Part shown: positions 1 to 8,424 of the stretch, one piece after another
Position numbering within the stretch: position 1 is the first letter of the stretch
Layout: every line of letters starts with the position of its first letter
Assembly (NCBI GenBank): GCA_041398025.1
Contig: JAWKVM010000035.1
Coordinates: forward strand, 1 to 64,000
DNA: 64,000 bases
Reading direction: 5' to 3'
Source: JANQPX01 sp041398025
Lineage (GTDB): Bacteria > Pseudomonadota > Alphaproteobacteria > Geminicoccales > Geminicoccaceae
Translations under genes and position numbers: made by a program
Notes under the pieces: model-generated
What the model saw: only the letters and a program-made list of their open reading frames with translations
Told to the model about the DNA's origin: nothing
Database searches by the model: none

Positions 1-357
1 GGTCTCAAGTAGGGCGAACGCCCGGTAGACCAACCAACAAAACAAAAATCCCGTCACTGATGTCCAAAACGACTACCCGCCGCCTGAACATCCCTTCCTG
101 ATTTACAACTTGTCAAAGAGCGCAAACCACCTTGCGAAACACCGTTTCGCCGAGCCGAAGACCGTTTGAAGGAGTTCCTCTCGGGTCCGCCGTTTCGTCA
201 GGCAGCCGCTCGTATCTATGTCTCAGCCGGCCTCCGATCAAGTCTTTTTTTCAAGAAAATGTCATAAAGTTTCTGCGGCTGCCGAACTCGGGACAAAAAG
301 GCGAATTCGTTCCGCTTTCGTACATGGTTTTCGTCGACAGACAAGGAGTTTAGCAGC
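1..357. other. intergenic stretch without a convincing gene
   Basis: No reading frame here has convincing codon usage or recognisable protein similarity. A 73-codon frame at 132-353 starts with TTG, has no ribosome binding site and resembles no family. The only clear signal is the AAGGAG at 343-348 just before the next site. Confidence 0.5.
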
Positions 358-384
358 ATGAGTCACCATTTTGAATCAATGTGA
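358..384 (+). other. possible 8-codon leader ORF before the amine oxidase
   Basis: AAGGAG at 343-348 lies 9 bases before an ATG that opens a frame of only eight codons (MSHHFESM) ending in TGA at 382-384. The amine oxidase that follows is in the +1 frame relative to it and has no good ribosome site of its own. It may be a leader peptide that couples translation, or the true start may be displaced by a one-base change. Inference only. Confidence 0.35.
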
Positions 385-394
385 GTCACAGTGC

Positions 395-1636
395 ATGAAC
401 GATGTCGATGTCCTGGTGATCGGTGCCGGCGCCGCCGGCCTGGGTGCCGCCCGCGTCCTGCTCGCAGCCGGGCGCAGCGTGATGGTGCTGGAAGCGCGTG
501 ACCGCATCGGCGGTCGGGTCTGGACCGAGCCCGATGTCGGCGGTCATCCGATGGACCACGGCGCCTCTTTCATACATGCCTGGCCGGACAACCCGTGGAG
601 CGCGATCGCCAGGCGGCTGGGGTTCGCCACGGTGGTGGATCGGCGCCGGCGCTTTCTGTTCATGGACGGACGCCAGGCAGGACCGGCGGACGTTCGGGCG
701 TTCATGGCCGCGCGCCAGCACGCGCTCGACCAGGTGCTGTCGGTGGAGAACGCGTCCGCCGACCGCGCGATCGCCGACGGGCTCCAACTTGAGGGGCCGT
801 TCGCCGTGGAAGCGCGCGCCTCGCTCGGCCCCTGGCTGCTCGGCGCCGATAATGAAGAGGCGAGTGCGCTCGATTTCGCCCGCGGCATCAGCGGCGAGGA
901 CCGGCTGGTGCCCCGGGGCTATGGCCGCCTGGTCCAGGCCTACGGCAAGGGCGTGCCGGTGCGGCTGCGGACGGCGGTGACCCGGATCAGCGCGCGGCGG
1001 GGCGCCGTCGAGGTCGAGACCGATCGCGGCCGGCTGGTCGCCGCGCATGTCCTGGTCACCGCGCCGGTCGGCGTGCTCGCCGCGGGCAGCATTCGCTTCG
1101 AGCCGGGGCTCGACCAGGATCACCGCGAGGCGATCGAGGGCCTGCCCATGGGCCTGCTGCAGAAGATCGTGCTCGCCTTCGATGGCGATCCCTTCGGCCT
1201 CGGCGACGCCTTCTACCTGCATCGCCAGGAGGGTGGCGACGAACGCGCGCTCTATCTCTGCCGTCCCTTCGGCAGCGGCCATGTCGTCGCCTTCGTGGGC
1301 GGCAGCCTTGCCTGGCGGCTGGAGACGGAGGGCGAGACTGCCGCCGCGGACTTCGCGCTCGGACCGCTGCGCGAGCTGTTCGGGCGCAAGGTCAACCAGC
1401 GGCTGGCAGCCGCCAGGCAGACGCGCTGGGGCGCCGATCCCTTCGCGCGCGGCAGCTATTCGGTGGCCAGGCCCGGCGCCGCCGACCGGCGCGGCGCCTT
1501 TCTTCGCCCCCATGCGGAGCGCGTGCATTTCGCCGGCGAGGCGGCGGCGCCCGAGGGCTGGGCGGCGACGGTCGCAGGCGCCTTCATGAGCGGACGCCTC
1601 GCCGCGACGCGTATTCTTGGAAGCCCGGCAGGCTGA
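395..1636 (+). CDS. FAD-dependent amine oxidase (flavin monoamine oxidase family)
   Basis: A flavoprotein expected to oxidise a primary or polyamine-type substrate to the aldehyde and peroxide, in the cytoplasm. The N terminus has the dinucleotide-binding fold VLVIGAGAAGLGAARVL, then VMVLEARDRIGGRVWT with the acidic ribose-binding Glu and the RIGGR motif of the amine oxidase family. The C terminus has FAGEAAAPEGWAATVAGAF, the FAD-closing motif. The length of about 413 residues is normal for bacterial members. I chose the ATG at 395 because the fold begins within five codons; a TTG at 371 in the same frame is the alternative. No signal peptide is visible. The gene stands alone on this strand, followed 234 bases later by the coiled-coil gene. 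The substrate cannot be told from sequence. Confidence 0.85.
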   Translation: MNDVDVLVIGAGAAGLGAARVLLAAGRSVMVLEARDRIGGRVWTEPDVGGHPMDHGASFIHAWPDNPWSAIARRLGFATVVDRRRRFLFMDGRQAGPADVRAFMAARQHALDQVLSVENASADRAIADGLQLEGPFAVEARASLGPWLLGADNEEASALDFARGISGEDRLVPRGYGRLVQAYGKGVPVRLRTAVTRISARRGAVEVETDRGRLVAAHVLVTAPVGVLAAGSIRFEPGLDQDHREAIEGLPMGLLQKIVLAFDGDPFGLGDAFYLHRQEGGDERALYLCRPFGSGHVVAFVGGSLAWRLETEGETAAADFALGPLRELFGRKVNQRLAAARQTRWGADPFARGSYSVARPGAADRRGAFLRPHAERVHFAGEAAAPEGWAATVAGAFMSGRLAATRILGSPAG

Positions 1637-1870
1637 TCTCCAGCCCGCGCGCGTGGAAGACGATTGCCTGTATGGCCGGATTTGCTAGGTTAGCGCCACT
1701 TAGCGATGGCAGGAGGCGAATCGCTTCGCAGACGGAATCGGCTGGATTGGCGGCGCATTTGCGCGAATCGCACGCCGCCGCACGAGCATTCCGGTCTTGC
1801 ATCAATGTGCCCAGACGTCGCTGATCGCTCTGTTCGGATCGATGCATTAGGTTTTCGGGGGGAGATCTGC

Positions 1871-3355
1871 ATGGCCAAGATTTCATCGACGGAGGACTCC
1901 GGCCGCAAGCGCCGGTGGTTCGCGCGCCGGCAGGTCTATCTGCGATCCGGCCAGGACAGCCAGTATGTCGAGCTGTCGCCGATGCTGCAGATCGGCGTAG
2001 CCCTCGGCTTCGGCGCGCTCGGCCTCTGGCTGGCCGGCGCATCCTATGCCGCGATTACCGGCGTCGCCGCCAAGGACGAGCAGGCGACCCTGCTCGACCG
2101 GCTGAACATCACCGAGCGGCAGCTCGGTCAGGTCGCGCGCGAGCGTGACGTGGCGCTCGAGGACACCGCCAGGATCCCCGATCTGGAACTGGCGCTCGCC
2201 GACGCCCGCGCCATGGCGGCCGACCTGTCGCAGGAGGACGAAGCGGGAGCGATGACGGCCGAGCTGGAGCAGACCAAGCTGCAGCTCGAGGAATTGCAGC
2301 AGCGTTTTTCCGAGACGAAGGCCGATCACGCAGCGCTTCAGGCCAAGTTCGAGGCGGAGGTGGTGGCGACCTCCGATGCCAGCGAGAAGACCGCCGAGGA
2401 AGCGGCGAGCCTGCACGCGCAGCTCGAAAAAGCCTTCGCCGAGATGGAAATCCTGCAGGAACAGCGCGATGCCCTGGCAGCCAGGCTGGACACGGTGCTG
2501 CAGGAAAAGGCCACGCGCGACGAGACCATTGACCGCAACACCGCTCTGCTGAAGGCGGCGACCGCGGAAATCGAGCGCCTGCAGGAAACTCTCCAGCGCA
2601 CCGAGACCGCCGCCGAGGACAGCGCCCAGGGGCGGGACGAGGCCAGCGGCAAGCTCGAGCAGGCGCTTGCCGAGCGCGGCGATCTCGAACGCGAGGTCGC
2701 CGGTCTGCAGCGCCGTCTGGAGGAGGCCGAAGCGAAGACCGCGGCCATGGAAAAGGCGGCAACGATAGCCCAGAGCCAGTCCCAGGCCGCCACGGACGCC
2801 TCGTTTCAGGCTCAGTCCATCACCGCCGGCCTGAAGGAAGCCGACCTGCTCGCGACCATCGATGATCTGCGCGCCAAACTCGACGGCCTGCCCGATCAAT
2901 CCGTCGATGCCGCGATCGTGGCGGAACGGGACGACGAGATCGTGGACCTGCGCGAACAGCTGTCGATGGCCGAGTCCGAGATCGAGCGCCTGCTGCTGAG
3001 CGGGCTCCGAGCGGCCGAGGAGGAGGACAAGCAGGCAGCTCGTCCGACGGAGCCCGAAGATCCGGGCGAAGCCGAGCACCTGCGCGCCGAGCTCCTCGCC
3101 GCCCAGGCCGACATCATCAAGCTGAACGCCGACGTCAAGGCCGCGAAGCAGCGACTGGCCGAGCAGGCGCCCGACGACAACGGCCAGGCCGCGAGGCCGG
3201 ACAACTCCGCCAAGCTGGAACAGCAGCTCGCCTCGACCCGCTCACGCGTGCAGCAACTCAACAAGGCCCTGGCCGATGCCAAGCTGCGCGAAGTGGCCAT
3301 CGACCTCGCTCTGATCAACGTCATCCCCACCCCCTCTCCCCCCGCCCCGCGATGA
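1871..3355 (+). CDS. membrane-anchored coiled-coil protein, N-terminal region like M23 peptidases but no peptidase domain
   Basis: A 494-residue protein. A basic N-terminal stretch contains the phrase RRQVYLRSGQDSQYVELS, then one membrane segment (about residues 42-62, LQIGVALGFGALGLWLAGA). After this come about 400 residues rich in Glu, Ala, Leu, Lys and Arg with heptad spacing, so a long periplasmic coiled coil. This head-plus-coil plan resembles the N-terminal part of alphaproteobacterial LytM/M23 peptidoglycan peptidases (the DUF5930-type region). Here the frame ends at IPTPSPPAPR without any HxxxD or HxH peptidase motif, and none follows downstream. I chose the ATG at 1871 because GGGGGAGA precedes it by about 5 bases; the frame is open upstream to 1706. 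It may be a regulator or scaffold for cell-wall enzymes, or a truncated peptidase. Function unknown. Confidence 0.7.
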   Translation: MAKISSTEDSGRKRRWFARRQVYLRSGQDSQYVELSPMLQIGVALGFGALGLWLAGASYAAITGVAAKDEQATLLDRLNITERQLGQVARERDVALEDTARIPDLELALADARAMAADLSQEDEAGAMTAELEQTKLQLEELQQRFSETKADHAALQAKFEAEVVATSDASEKTAEEAASLHAQLEKAFAEMEILQEQRDALAARLDTVLQEKATRDETIDRNTALLKAATAEIERLQETLQRTETAAEDSAQGRDEASGKLEQALAERGDLEREVAGLQRRLEEAEAKTAAMEKAATIAQSQSQAATDASFQAQSITAGLKEADLLATIDDLRAKLDGLPDQSVDAAIVAERDDEIVDLREQLSMAESEIERLLLSGLRAAEEEDKQAARPTEPEDPGEAEHLRAELLAAQADIIKLNADVKAAKQRLAEQAPDDNGQAARPDNSAKLEQQLASTRSRVQQLNKALADAKLREVAIDLALINVIPTPSPPAPR

Positions 3356-3481
3356 GTGGCGACGCGCCACGGCGTTGACTTGGACAGGCATGGCCAGGCG
3401 TGAGGGTATGCACCCAAGGTTTTGAGCAGGGTTCAGGTCGTCAAGGGGATGCAGGGCGTCAGCGCTCGATGAGCGCACGCT

Positions 3482-4729
3482 CTAGAGGGGTTCGCCGCGC
3501 ATCAGCCGCGGCAGGTCGCCGACCAGGCCCATGGCGTGCTGCATGAAGAAGCGCTTGAGCGGCGGCGTGCGGTTCACCAGGCCGAGGCCCCATTCGCGGG
3601 CCAGCTTGAGCGGCAGGACGTCGTTCGCGAACAGGCGGTTCAGGCCGTCGGTGATCGCGATCAGGGCCAGACTGTCGAAGCGGCGCCAGCGTTCGTAGGA
3701 CTTGAGGACGGTCGAGCGTCCCGGATCCAGGCCGAGGCGAAGGGTGTCGATGGTGAGCTCGGCCAGGGCCGCGACGTCCCGAAGCGCCAGATTCCAGCCC
3801 TGGCCTGCGATCGGATGAATCTTGCGCGCGGCATCGCCGATCAGCGCCAGGCGCACATCCGTGTAGCGATGGGCCTGCGCCATGGACAGCGGATAGTGGA
3901 AGCGCGGGCCGGCAAGCGCGAGGGCGCCCAGGCGCTTGTCGAACCGCTCTTCCAGCTCGCCCAGAAACGTCTCGTCGTCGAGATCGGTGAGCGCCGCCGC
4001 AAGCTCGTTCTCGGCGGCCCAGACGATCGAGGAGCGATTGCCCTGCATCGGCAGGATCGCAAGCGGCCCGTCCGGAAAGAAGCGTTCCACGGCCACGCCC
4101 TCATGCGGACGCTCATGGGCGATGGTGGCGACGATGCCGGTCTGCGCATAGTCGAAGCGCATCACGTCGATGCCGGCGTCCTTGCGGCAAAGGGAATTCT
4201 GGCCGTCGGCGCCGACGATCAGCCTCGCGCCGAGACGGGCACCGCTTTCGAGCGTGATCCCGGCCGCCTCCGCGCCGCGCTCGATGCGTTTCACCTTGTC
4301 CGGCAGCGCCAGGGTCAAGGTGGTGCCGGCGAGCGTCCTGGCTTTCTCGATCAGGCCCGATCGGATGCTCCGGTTTTCGACGATGTGGCCGAGCGGCTCC
4401 TGCCCGACCTCGCGGTGATCGTAGAACACTCGGAAGGGCGAAGCGTGCTCGCTGACCTCGATGTCGACGATCGGCTCGGCGCTCCCGTCGATGGCCGGCC
4501 AGACCCCGATCCCTTCGAGAAGATGGCGCGACGCGCGCGCGATCGCGGTCACCCGGCCGTCGAACGGGGCCGCCGCCGACAGGGGCAGAGGCACGGGATC
4601 GATCACCGCGACCTCGGCGCCGGCGTCGGCGACCGCCACCGCGAAGGCCAGCCCGGTCATGCCGCCGCCGACCACGGCGAGATCCACCTCGCGATCCGGA
4701 ACGGGCCTGGTGTGCTGGCGTGACGTCAT
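3482..4729 (-). CDS. UbiH/UbiF/Coq6-family FAD-dependent hydroxylase
   Basis: Probably an aromatic-ring hydroxylase of ubiquinone biosynthesis, acting at the inner-membrane face with FAD, NADPH and oxygen. Seen: the FAD-binding start VDLAVVGGGMTGLAFAVAV with GxGxxG-like spacing, a central LIVGADGQNS (the DG motif), LALIGDAARKIHPIAGQGWNL (the GD motif with the family's HPIAGQG-N-G-type loop), and the hydrophobic C terminus MGLVGDLPRLMRGEPL typical of UbiH/Coq6. About 415 residues is normal. The ATG at 4729 is preferred; a GTG at 4753 is also open. The gene is convergent with the coiled-coil gene and divergent from the ammonium transporter. Which ring position it hydroxylates cannot be told from the sequence; no other ubi gene lies nearby. 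Confidence 0.85.
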   Translation of the reverse strand: MTSRQHTRPVPDREVDLAVVGGGMTGLAFAVAVADAGAEVAVIDPVPLPLSAAAPFDGRVTAIARASRHLLEGIGVWPAIDGSAEPIVDIEVSEHASPFRVFYDHREVGQEPLGHIVENRSIRSGLIEKARTLAGTTLTLALPDKVKRIERGAEAAGITLESGARLGARLIVGADGQNSLCRKDAGIDVMRFDYAQTGIVATIAHERPHEGVAVERFFPDGPLAILPMQGNRSSIVWAAENELAAALTDLDDETFLGELEERFDKRLGALALAGPRFHYPLSMAQAHRYTDVRLALIGDAARKIHPIAGQGWNLALRDVAALAELTIDTLRLGLDPGRSTVLKSYERWRRFDSLALIAITDGLNRLFANDVLPLKLAREWGLGLVNRTPPLKRFFMQHAMGLVGDLPRLMRGEPL

Positions 4730-4839
4730 CGCCTCAATGTGCCCCCCCGCCACGCGCGCCGATCTGTGTCAAGGCGTCGCATTCCGGGCTGAACGCCCCC
4801 GCCCGTGATGTGCCAATATCGCAGGCAGGCCGTCGCTAT

Positions 4840-4882
4840 TGATGATTTTTTAACCAACTATGCATCTTCTGATGACTTTTTA
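4840..4882 (+). promoter_or_regulatory. direct repeats upstream of the sigma-54 promoter, candidate activator site
   Basis: TGATGATTTTTTA at 4840-4852 is repeated as TGATGACTTTTTA at 4870-4882, exactly 30 bases apart. They lie about 80-120 bases before the expected start site of the sigma-54 promoter at 4937, where enhancer-binding activators usually sit. They do not match the enteric NtrC consensus, so the bound protein is unknown. Confidence 0.35.
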
Positions 4883-4936
4883 GGCAGACAAAAGTCGCCC
4901 ATCGCCCATTGCCACCCCGAATCCTGCCGAAAACGC

Positions 4937-4952
4937 TGGCACATGGTTTGCA
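4937..4952 (+). promoter_or_regulatory. sigma-54 (RpoN) promoter of the ammonium transporter
   Basis: TGGCAC-ATGGT-TTGCA matches the sigma-54 consensus TGGCAC-N5-TTGCW at every defined position, with the -24 GG at 4938-4939 and the -12 GC at 4950-4951. It is on the same strand as the amt gene and 89 bases before its ATG. Nitrogen-limitation control through an NtrC-type activator is the expected role for such a gene. Confidence 0.85.
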
Positions 4953-5040
4953 ACGCACAAGCGACATTGCCCGACGCCCCCCAAGCGATCGGCAGAACCA
5001 TGTGGGGCTCGTAGGCCACCAAGGCACTGAGGGGAACGAG

Positions 5041-6396
5041 ATGCATGATATGAGAAGACAAGGCAGTCTGCTTCGGCTGGCGCTGCCATTCGGCGCAGCG
5101 ATGCTGACTTTCGTCGCGCCATCCTTCGCCCAGGACGCGGGTGTCAGCGGCGAGACCGCCTACATCTTCAATTCGCTGTCCTTCCTGCTGCACGGCTTTC
5201 TGGTGATGTGGATGGCCGCGGGCTTCTGCATGCTCGAAGCCGGCCTGGTGAGAAAGCGCAGCGTCGCCACCCAGCTCCTGAAGAACGTGGCACTCTATTC
5301 GCTCGCCGGCATCATGTTCTACCTGATCGGCTACAACCTGATGTATAGCGGCGTCGACGGCGGCTATTTCGGCAGCTTCGCGATCTGGGCGGCCGACGAC
5401 AGCGCGGCCCTCGCCGAAACCGGCGCGGACTTCGGCGCCGGCTATGCGGCAGGCTCCGACTGGTTCTTCCAGATGGTGTTCGTGGCCACCGCAGCGTCGA
5501 TCGTGTCCGGCGCCATGGCCGAGCGCGTGCGCGTCTGGCCCTTCCTGATCTTCACCGCCATTCTGACCGGCTTCATCTATCCGATCACCGGCTCCTGGGA
5601 GTGGGGCACCGGCTGGCTCGACGTCAAAGGCTTCTCCGACTTCGCCGGCTCGACCCTGGTGCACTCGGTCGGCGGCTGGGCAGCGCTCGCCGGCATCATC
5701 GTGCTCGGACCGCGCAAGGGCAAGTACGGGTCCGGCGGCCAGGTAGCCCCCATGCTCGGCTCGTCTTTGCCGCTCGCCACGGTCGGCACGTTCATCCTCT
5801 GGCTCGGCTGGTTCGGCTTCAATGGCGGCTCGCAGCTCGCCATGGGATCGGCCGCCGACGTCGTCGCGATCTCCAACATCTACATCAACACCAACATGGC
5901 GGCCTGCGGCGGCGTGCTCACCGCGATGATCCTGACCGAGATCCTCTACAAGAAGATCGATCTCACCATGGTGCTCAACGGCGCGCTCGCCGGCCTGGTC
6001 TCGATCACCGCCGAGCCGCTCGCACCGACGCCCGGGCTGTCGATCGTCATCGGTGCCGTCGGCAGCGCCCTGGTGGTGTTCGCCGTGCCGCTGCTCGACA
6101 AGCTGAAGCTCGACGACGTGGTCGGCGCGATCCCGGTGCATCTGGTCGCCGGCATCTGGGGCACGCTGATCGTGCCGCTCTCCAACGGTGACGCGACCTA
6201 TGGCGTGCAGCTGCTCGGCATCGTCGCCGTCGGCGTCTTCACCTTCGTCGTCAGCCTGGTCCTCTGGACGGTTCTGAAGATGATCATCGGCATTCGCATC
6301 ACCGACGACGCCGAAAATATCGGCATCGACCAGATCGAGCTCGGCATGGAGGCCTATCCCGAGTTCGGCCACGGCGCTAGCTCCGCCAACGCCTAG
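5041..6396 (+). CDS. amtB: Amt-family ammonium transporter
   Basis: Inner-membrane ammonium/ammonia channel used under nitrogen limitation. The 451-residue product has a signal-like N terminus ending SFAQDAG and eleven or so hydrophobic helices. Family landmarks are FMLEAGLVRKRS-type sequence after the first helix, SIVSGAMAERVRVWPF, GSTLVHSVGGWAALAG with the first pore His, FNGGSQL, and IPVHLVAGIWGTL with the second pore His. The usual Gly after that His (VHG) is Leu here (VHL). The ATG at 5041 follows AGGGGAACGAG closely. It is driven by the sigma-54 promoter at 4937 and ended by the hairpin at 6420. No glnK (PII) gene is next to it, which is unusual; glnE, another nitrogen-regulation gene, lies 5.5 kb downstream. 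Confidence 0.93.
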   Translation: MHDMRRQGSLLRLALPFGAAMLTFVAPSFAQDAGVSGETAYIFNSLSFLLHGFLVMWMAAGFCMLEAGLVRKRSVATQLLKNVALYSLAGIMFYLIGYNLMYSGVDGGYFGSFAIWAADDSAALAETGADFGAGYAAGSDWFFQMVFVATAASIVSGAMAERVRVWPFLIFTAILTGFIYPITGSWEWGTGWLDVKGFSDFAGSTLVHSVGGWAALAGIIVLGPRKGKYGSGGQVAPMLGSSLPLATVGTFILWLGWFGFNGGSQLAMGSAADVVAISNIYINTNMAACGGVLTAMILTEILYKKIDLTMVLNGALAGLVSITAEPLAPTPGLSIVIGAVGSALVVFAVPLLDKLKLDDVVGAIPVHLVAGIWGTLIVPLSNGDATYGVQLLGIVAVGVFTFVVSLVLWTVLKMIIGIRITDDAENIGIDQIELGMEAYPEFGHGASSANA

Positions 6397-6419
6397 CGTT
6401 CCTCCCTTCGCTCCGCGGG

Positions 6420-6460
6420 TTGGCCCGTCCCGGTTTGGTCCGGGGCGGGCCAATTTTTTT
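6420..6460 (+). terminator. intrinsic terminator after the ammonium transporter
   Basis: A 14-base-pair stem (6420-6433 with 6440-6453, one G-T pair) and a 6-base loop are followed directly by seven T residues (6454-6460). It starts 24 bases after the amt stop codon and is the clearest rho-independent terminator in the window. Confidence 0.93.
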
Positions 6461-6590
6461 GAGGACTCATGAGGCCTCGCGGACAAGGCCGCTGCCGTGA
6501 TCAGAAAAATCGCGCTAAAGATGATTTTTTTGCGAATAAAATACATTTAAAGGATAGAAAATTGCTGCGGGACATGCTCATATCCGCGTC

Positions 6591-8405
6591 ATGGGCGATA
6601 TCAGAACACCAGATGGCCAGGAGATCACCGACGACGGCGGCATCATTGGCCTTGCACTTTCCGGGAGCGGCCTGAAGGCGGCGCTGTTCCACATCGGCAC
6701 GCTCGCCCGCCTGGCCGAGCTCGATCTCCTGCGCCGCATCGACGTCATCTCCGCAAGCGGCGGCGGCGCGCTGGTCGCAGCACTCTACCATCTCCACCTG
6801 AAGCAGGCCCTCGACGCCGAGGGCGATATCGACAGCCAGCGTTTGATCGAGCTGGTCAAGGCCGTGGAGCGGGACCTGCTGGCGGCGGCCCAGACCGATC
6901 TTCGCGCCCAGCTGTACGCCAACCCGTTCGTCAATCTGAAACGCCTGTCGCCCCATTTTTCGAGCGCCGCGCGCCTCGGCGACCTGCTCGACCGCCAGGT
7001 GTTTCGCCCGGTCCGGAAGGCCGGGCACGACCTGCCGGTGGAGCTGCGCGATCTCGCGATCCGTCCGCGCGGCGACGAGGGGTTCAACCCGATCACCGAC
7101 AACCGCCAGCGCTATTGCAAGGCGCCCTGGCTGGTGATCAACGCCGCCAATCTCGCGACCGGACGGGCCTGGCGCTTCGATGCCGAGCGCATGGGCGAGC
7201 CGGCAGCCGGACCGGCGGCCCGGCGCCTGAGCAAGGTGCCGCTGCTGGCGCAGAGCCCCTATCGCCGCCTGCCCGACGCCTATGCCGGCATGACCCTCGG
7301 CCGCGCCGTCGCCGCAGCGCTGGCGACACCCGGTTTGATCGAGCCGCTGCATCTCCCGAACCTCTATCCCGATCCCGAGCGCCCCGCGCGCTGCCTCGAT
7401 GTCCGCCTCGGCGACGGCCGGCTCGCCGATGCGCTCGGCACCGACGCGCTGCTGGAACGCGGCTGCAACCGCCTGATCGTCAGCGATGCCAGCGGCGTCG
7501 ACATGCCCACCGCGGGGCCGTCCGACCGCATGCAGGCGCTGCAGCTCGCGGCGCTCGAAGCCAGCCGGCCCGGCGGGGTGGTGCTGGTGCACATGCTGCG
7601 CGAGATCGAGGCGGTCGAGGTCAAGCCGGTCGGCCCGATCGGGCGCGGCCGGGTGGTCGAGGACCGCCATGACGACGACGTCACCAGCTATGGCGTCGAG
7701 GCCCGGCTGCAAAAGCTGATCGCCGCCATGCGCGCCGATCTCGACGCGCCGAGCGAGATCGAAGCCATGAGCCTGATGGCCGACGGCTATCTCATCGCGC
7801 GGCGCGCCTTTCAGCGCCACCGGCAAAGCGGCCTCGCCTGGAGCGACGACCCGCCGCTGCCCCCCGTCGCCTGGCGCTTCACGGCGGTGATCGATGCGCT
7901 GGGCAAGCCGTCGAAGACGCTGGTCAAGAACCTGAAGACCGGGCGTTTCCTCGCCTTCAAGGCGCCGCGGCTGGCCTGGAGCGAGGCGTTCACGCTCGGG
8001 CTCCTGGCCGTGACCGGCGCCCTCACCTTCGTCGCCCTGGGCGCGCTCTGGTCGGCGCTGCGCCCGGCTGCCGGCGGCGACAGCCTCTGGCTCGCGGCGA
8101 CGATCGGACTGCTCAGCGCGATGGCCTGGCTGGCCGGCCGGCATCGCGGTGCCCGACGCACGCCAAACCAGCGGCCGGCCTGGGCGACGGCGATCCTGCG
8201 CGGAATCGACGGCCTCGGCACGCTGACGCTCGCTTTGCCGCTCGCGATCGGCGCCAGGTTCGAGCGCCGCGCCAGCCGCGCTTTTCTGAAGGCGGGCCGT
8301 CTGATCGCCATCGGCATCCAGCCGATCAAGCCGGAAGCTTCTGCCAGATCGGCGCCGGCGCGCGCGGAGCCGGCAGCGCCGCCGCGGCAGCAGCAGGCCG
8401 CCTGA
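6591..8405 (+). CDS. patatin-like phospholipase with C-terminal membrane segments
   Basis: Expected to be a Ser-Asp dyad acyl hydrolase acting on lipids. The N terminus carries the patatin signature: an oxyanion-hole stretch SGSGLKAALFHIG (residues about 24-36), the nucleophile Ser56 in ISASGGGA, and the partner Asp at about 275 in RLGDGRLAD. The serine motif is S-x-S-G-G rather than G-x-S-x-G, which occurs in many bacterial patatins. Two hydrophobic segments near the C terminus (about residues 465-490 and 500-518) and a basic, Ala/Pro-rich tail suggest membrane attachment. The length of 604 residues is longer than the 300 or so of a simple patatin domain. The ATG at 6591 has no clear ribosome site, so the start is less certain. 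It converges on the AsmA-type gene. Substrate unknown. Confidence 0.8.
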   Translation: MGDIRTPDGQEITDDGGIIGLALSGSGLKAALFHIGTLARLAELDLLRRIDVISASGGGALVAALYHLHLKQALDAEGDIDSQRLIELVKAVERDLLAAAQTDLRAQLYANPFVNLKRLSPHFSSAARLGDLLDRQVFRPVRKAGHDLPVELRDLAIRPRGDEGFNPITDNRQRYCKAPWLVINAANLATGRAWRFDAERMGEPAAGPAARRLSKVPLLAQSPYRRLPDAYAGMTLGRAVAAALATPGLIEPLHLPNLYPDPERPARCLDVRLGDGRLADALGTDALLERGCNRLIVSDASGVDMPTAGPSDRMQALQLAALEASRPGGVVLVHMLREIEAVEVKPVGPIGRGRVVEDRHDDDVTSYGVEARLQKLIAAMRADLDAPSEIEAMSLMADGYLIARRAFQRHRQSGLAWSDDPPLPPVAWRFTAVIDALGKPSKTLVKNLKTGRFLAFKAPRLAWSEAFTLGLLAVTGALTFVALGALWSALRPAAGGDSLWLAATIGLLSAMAWLAGRHRGARRTPNQRPAWATAILRGIDGLGTLTLALPLAIGARFERRASRAFLKAGRLIAIGIQPIKPEASARSAPARAEPAAPPRQQQAA

Positions 8406-8414
8406 TCAGGCGGC
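8397..8414. repeat. 18-base perfect palindrome between convergent genes
   Basis: GCCGCCTGATCAGGCGGC is its own reverse complement and spans the end of the patatin gene and the 19-base gap before the stop of the convergent AsmA-type gene. It may fold in both transcripts as a bidirectional terminator stem, but no T run follows on either strand. Confidence 0.5.
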
Positions 8415-8424
8415 GGGCAGCCCC

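Noticed and set aside
1584..2042. Long reverse-strand frames opposite the coiled-coil and neighbouring genes
   Set aside because: They mirror the real genes in the high-GC background, start without ribosome sites and resemble no family.
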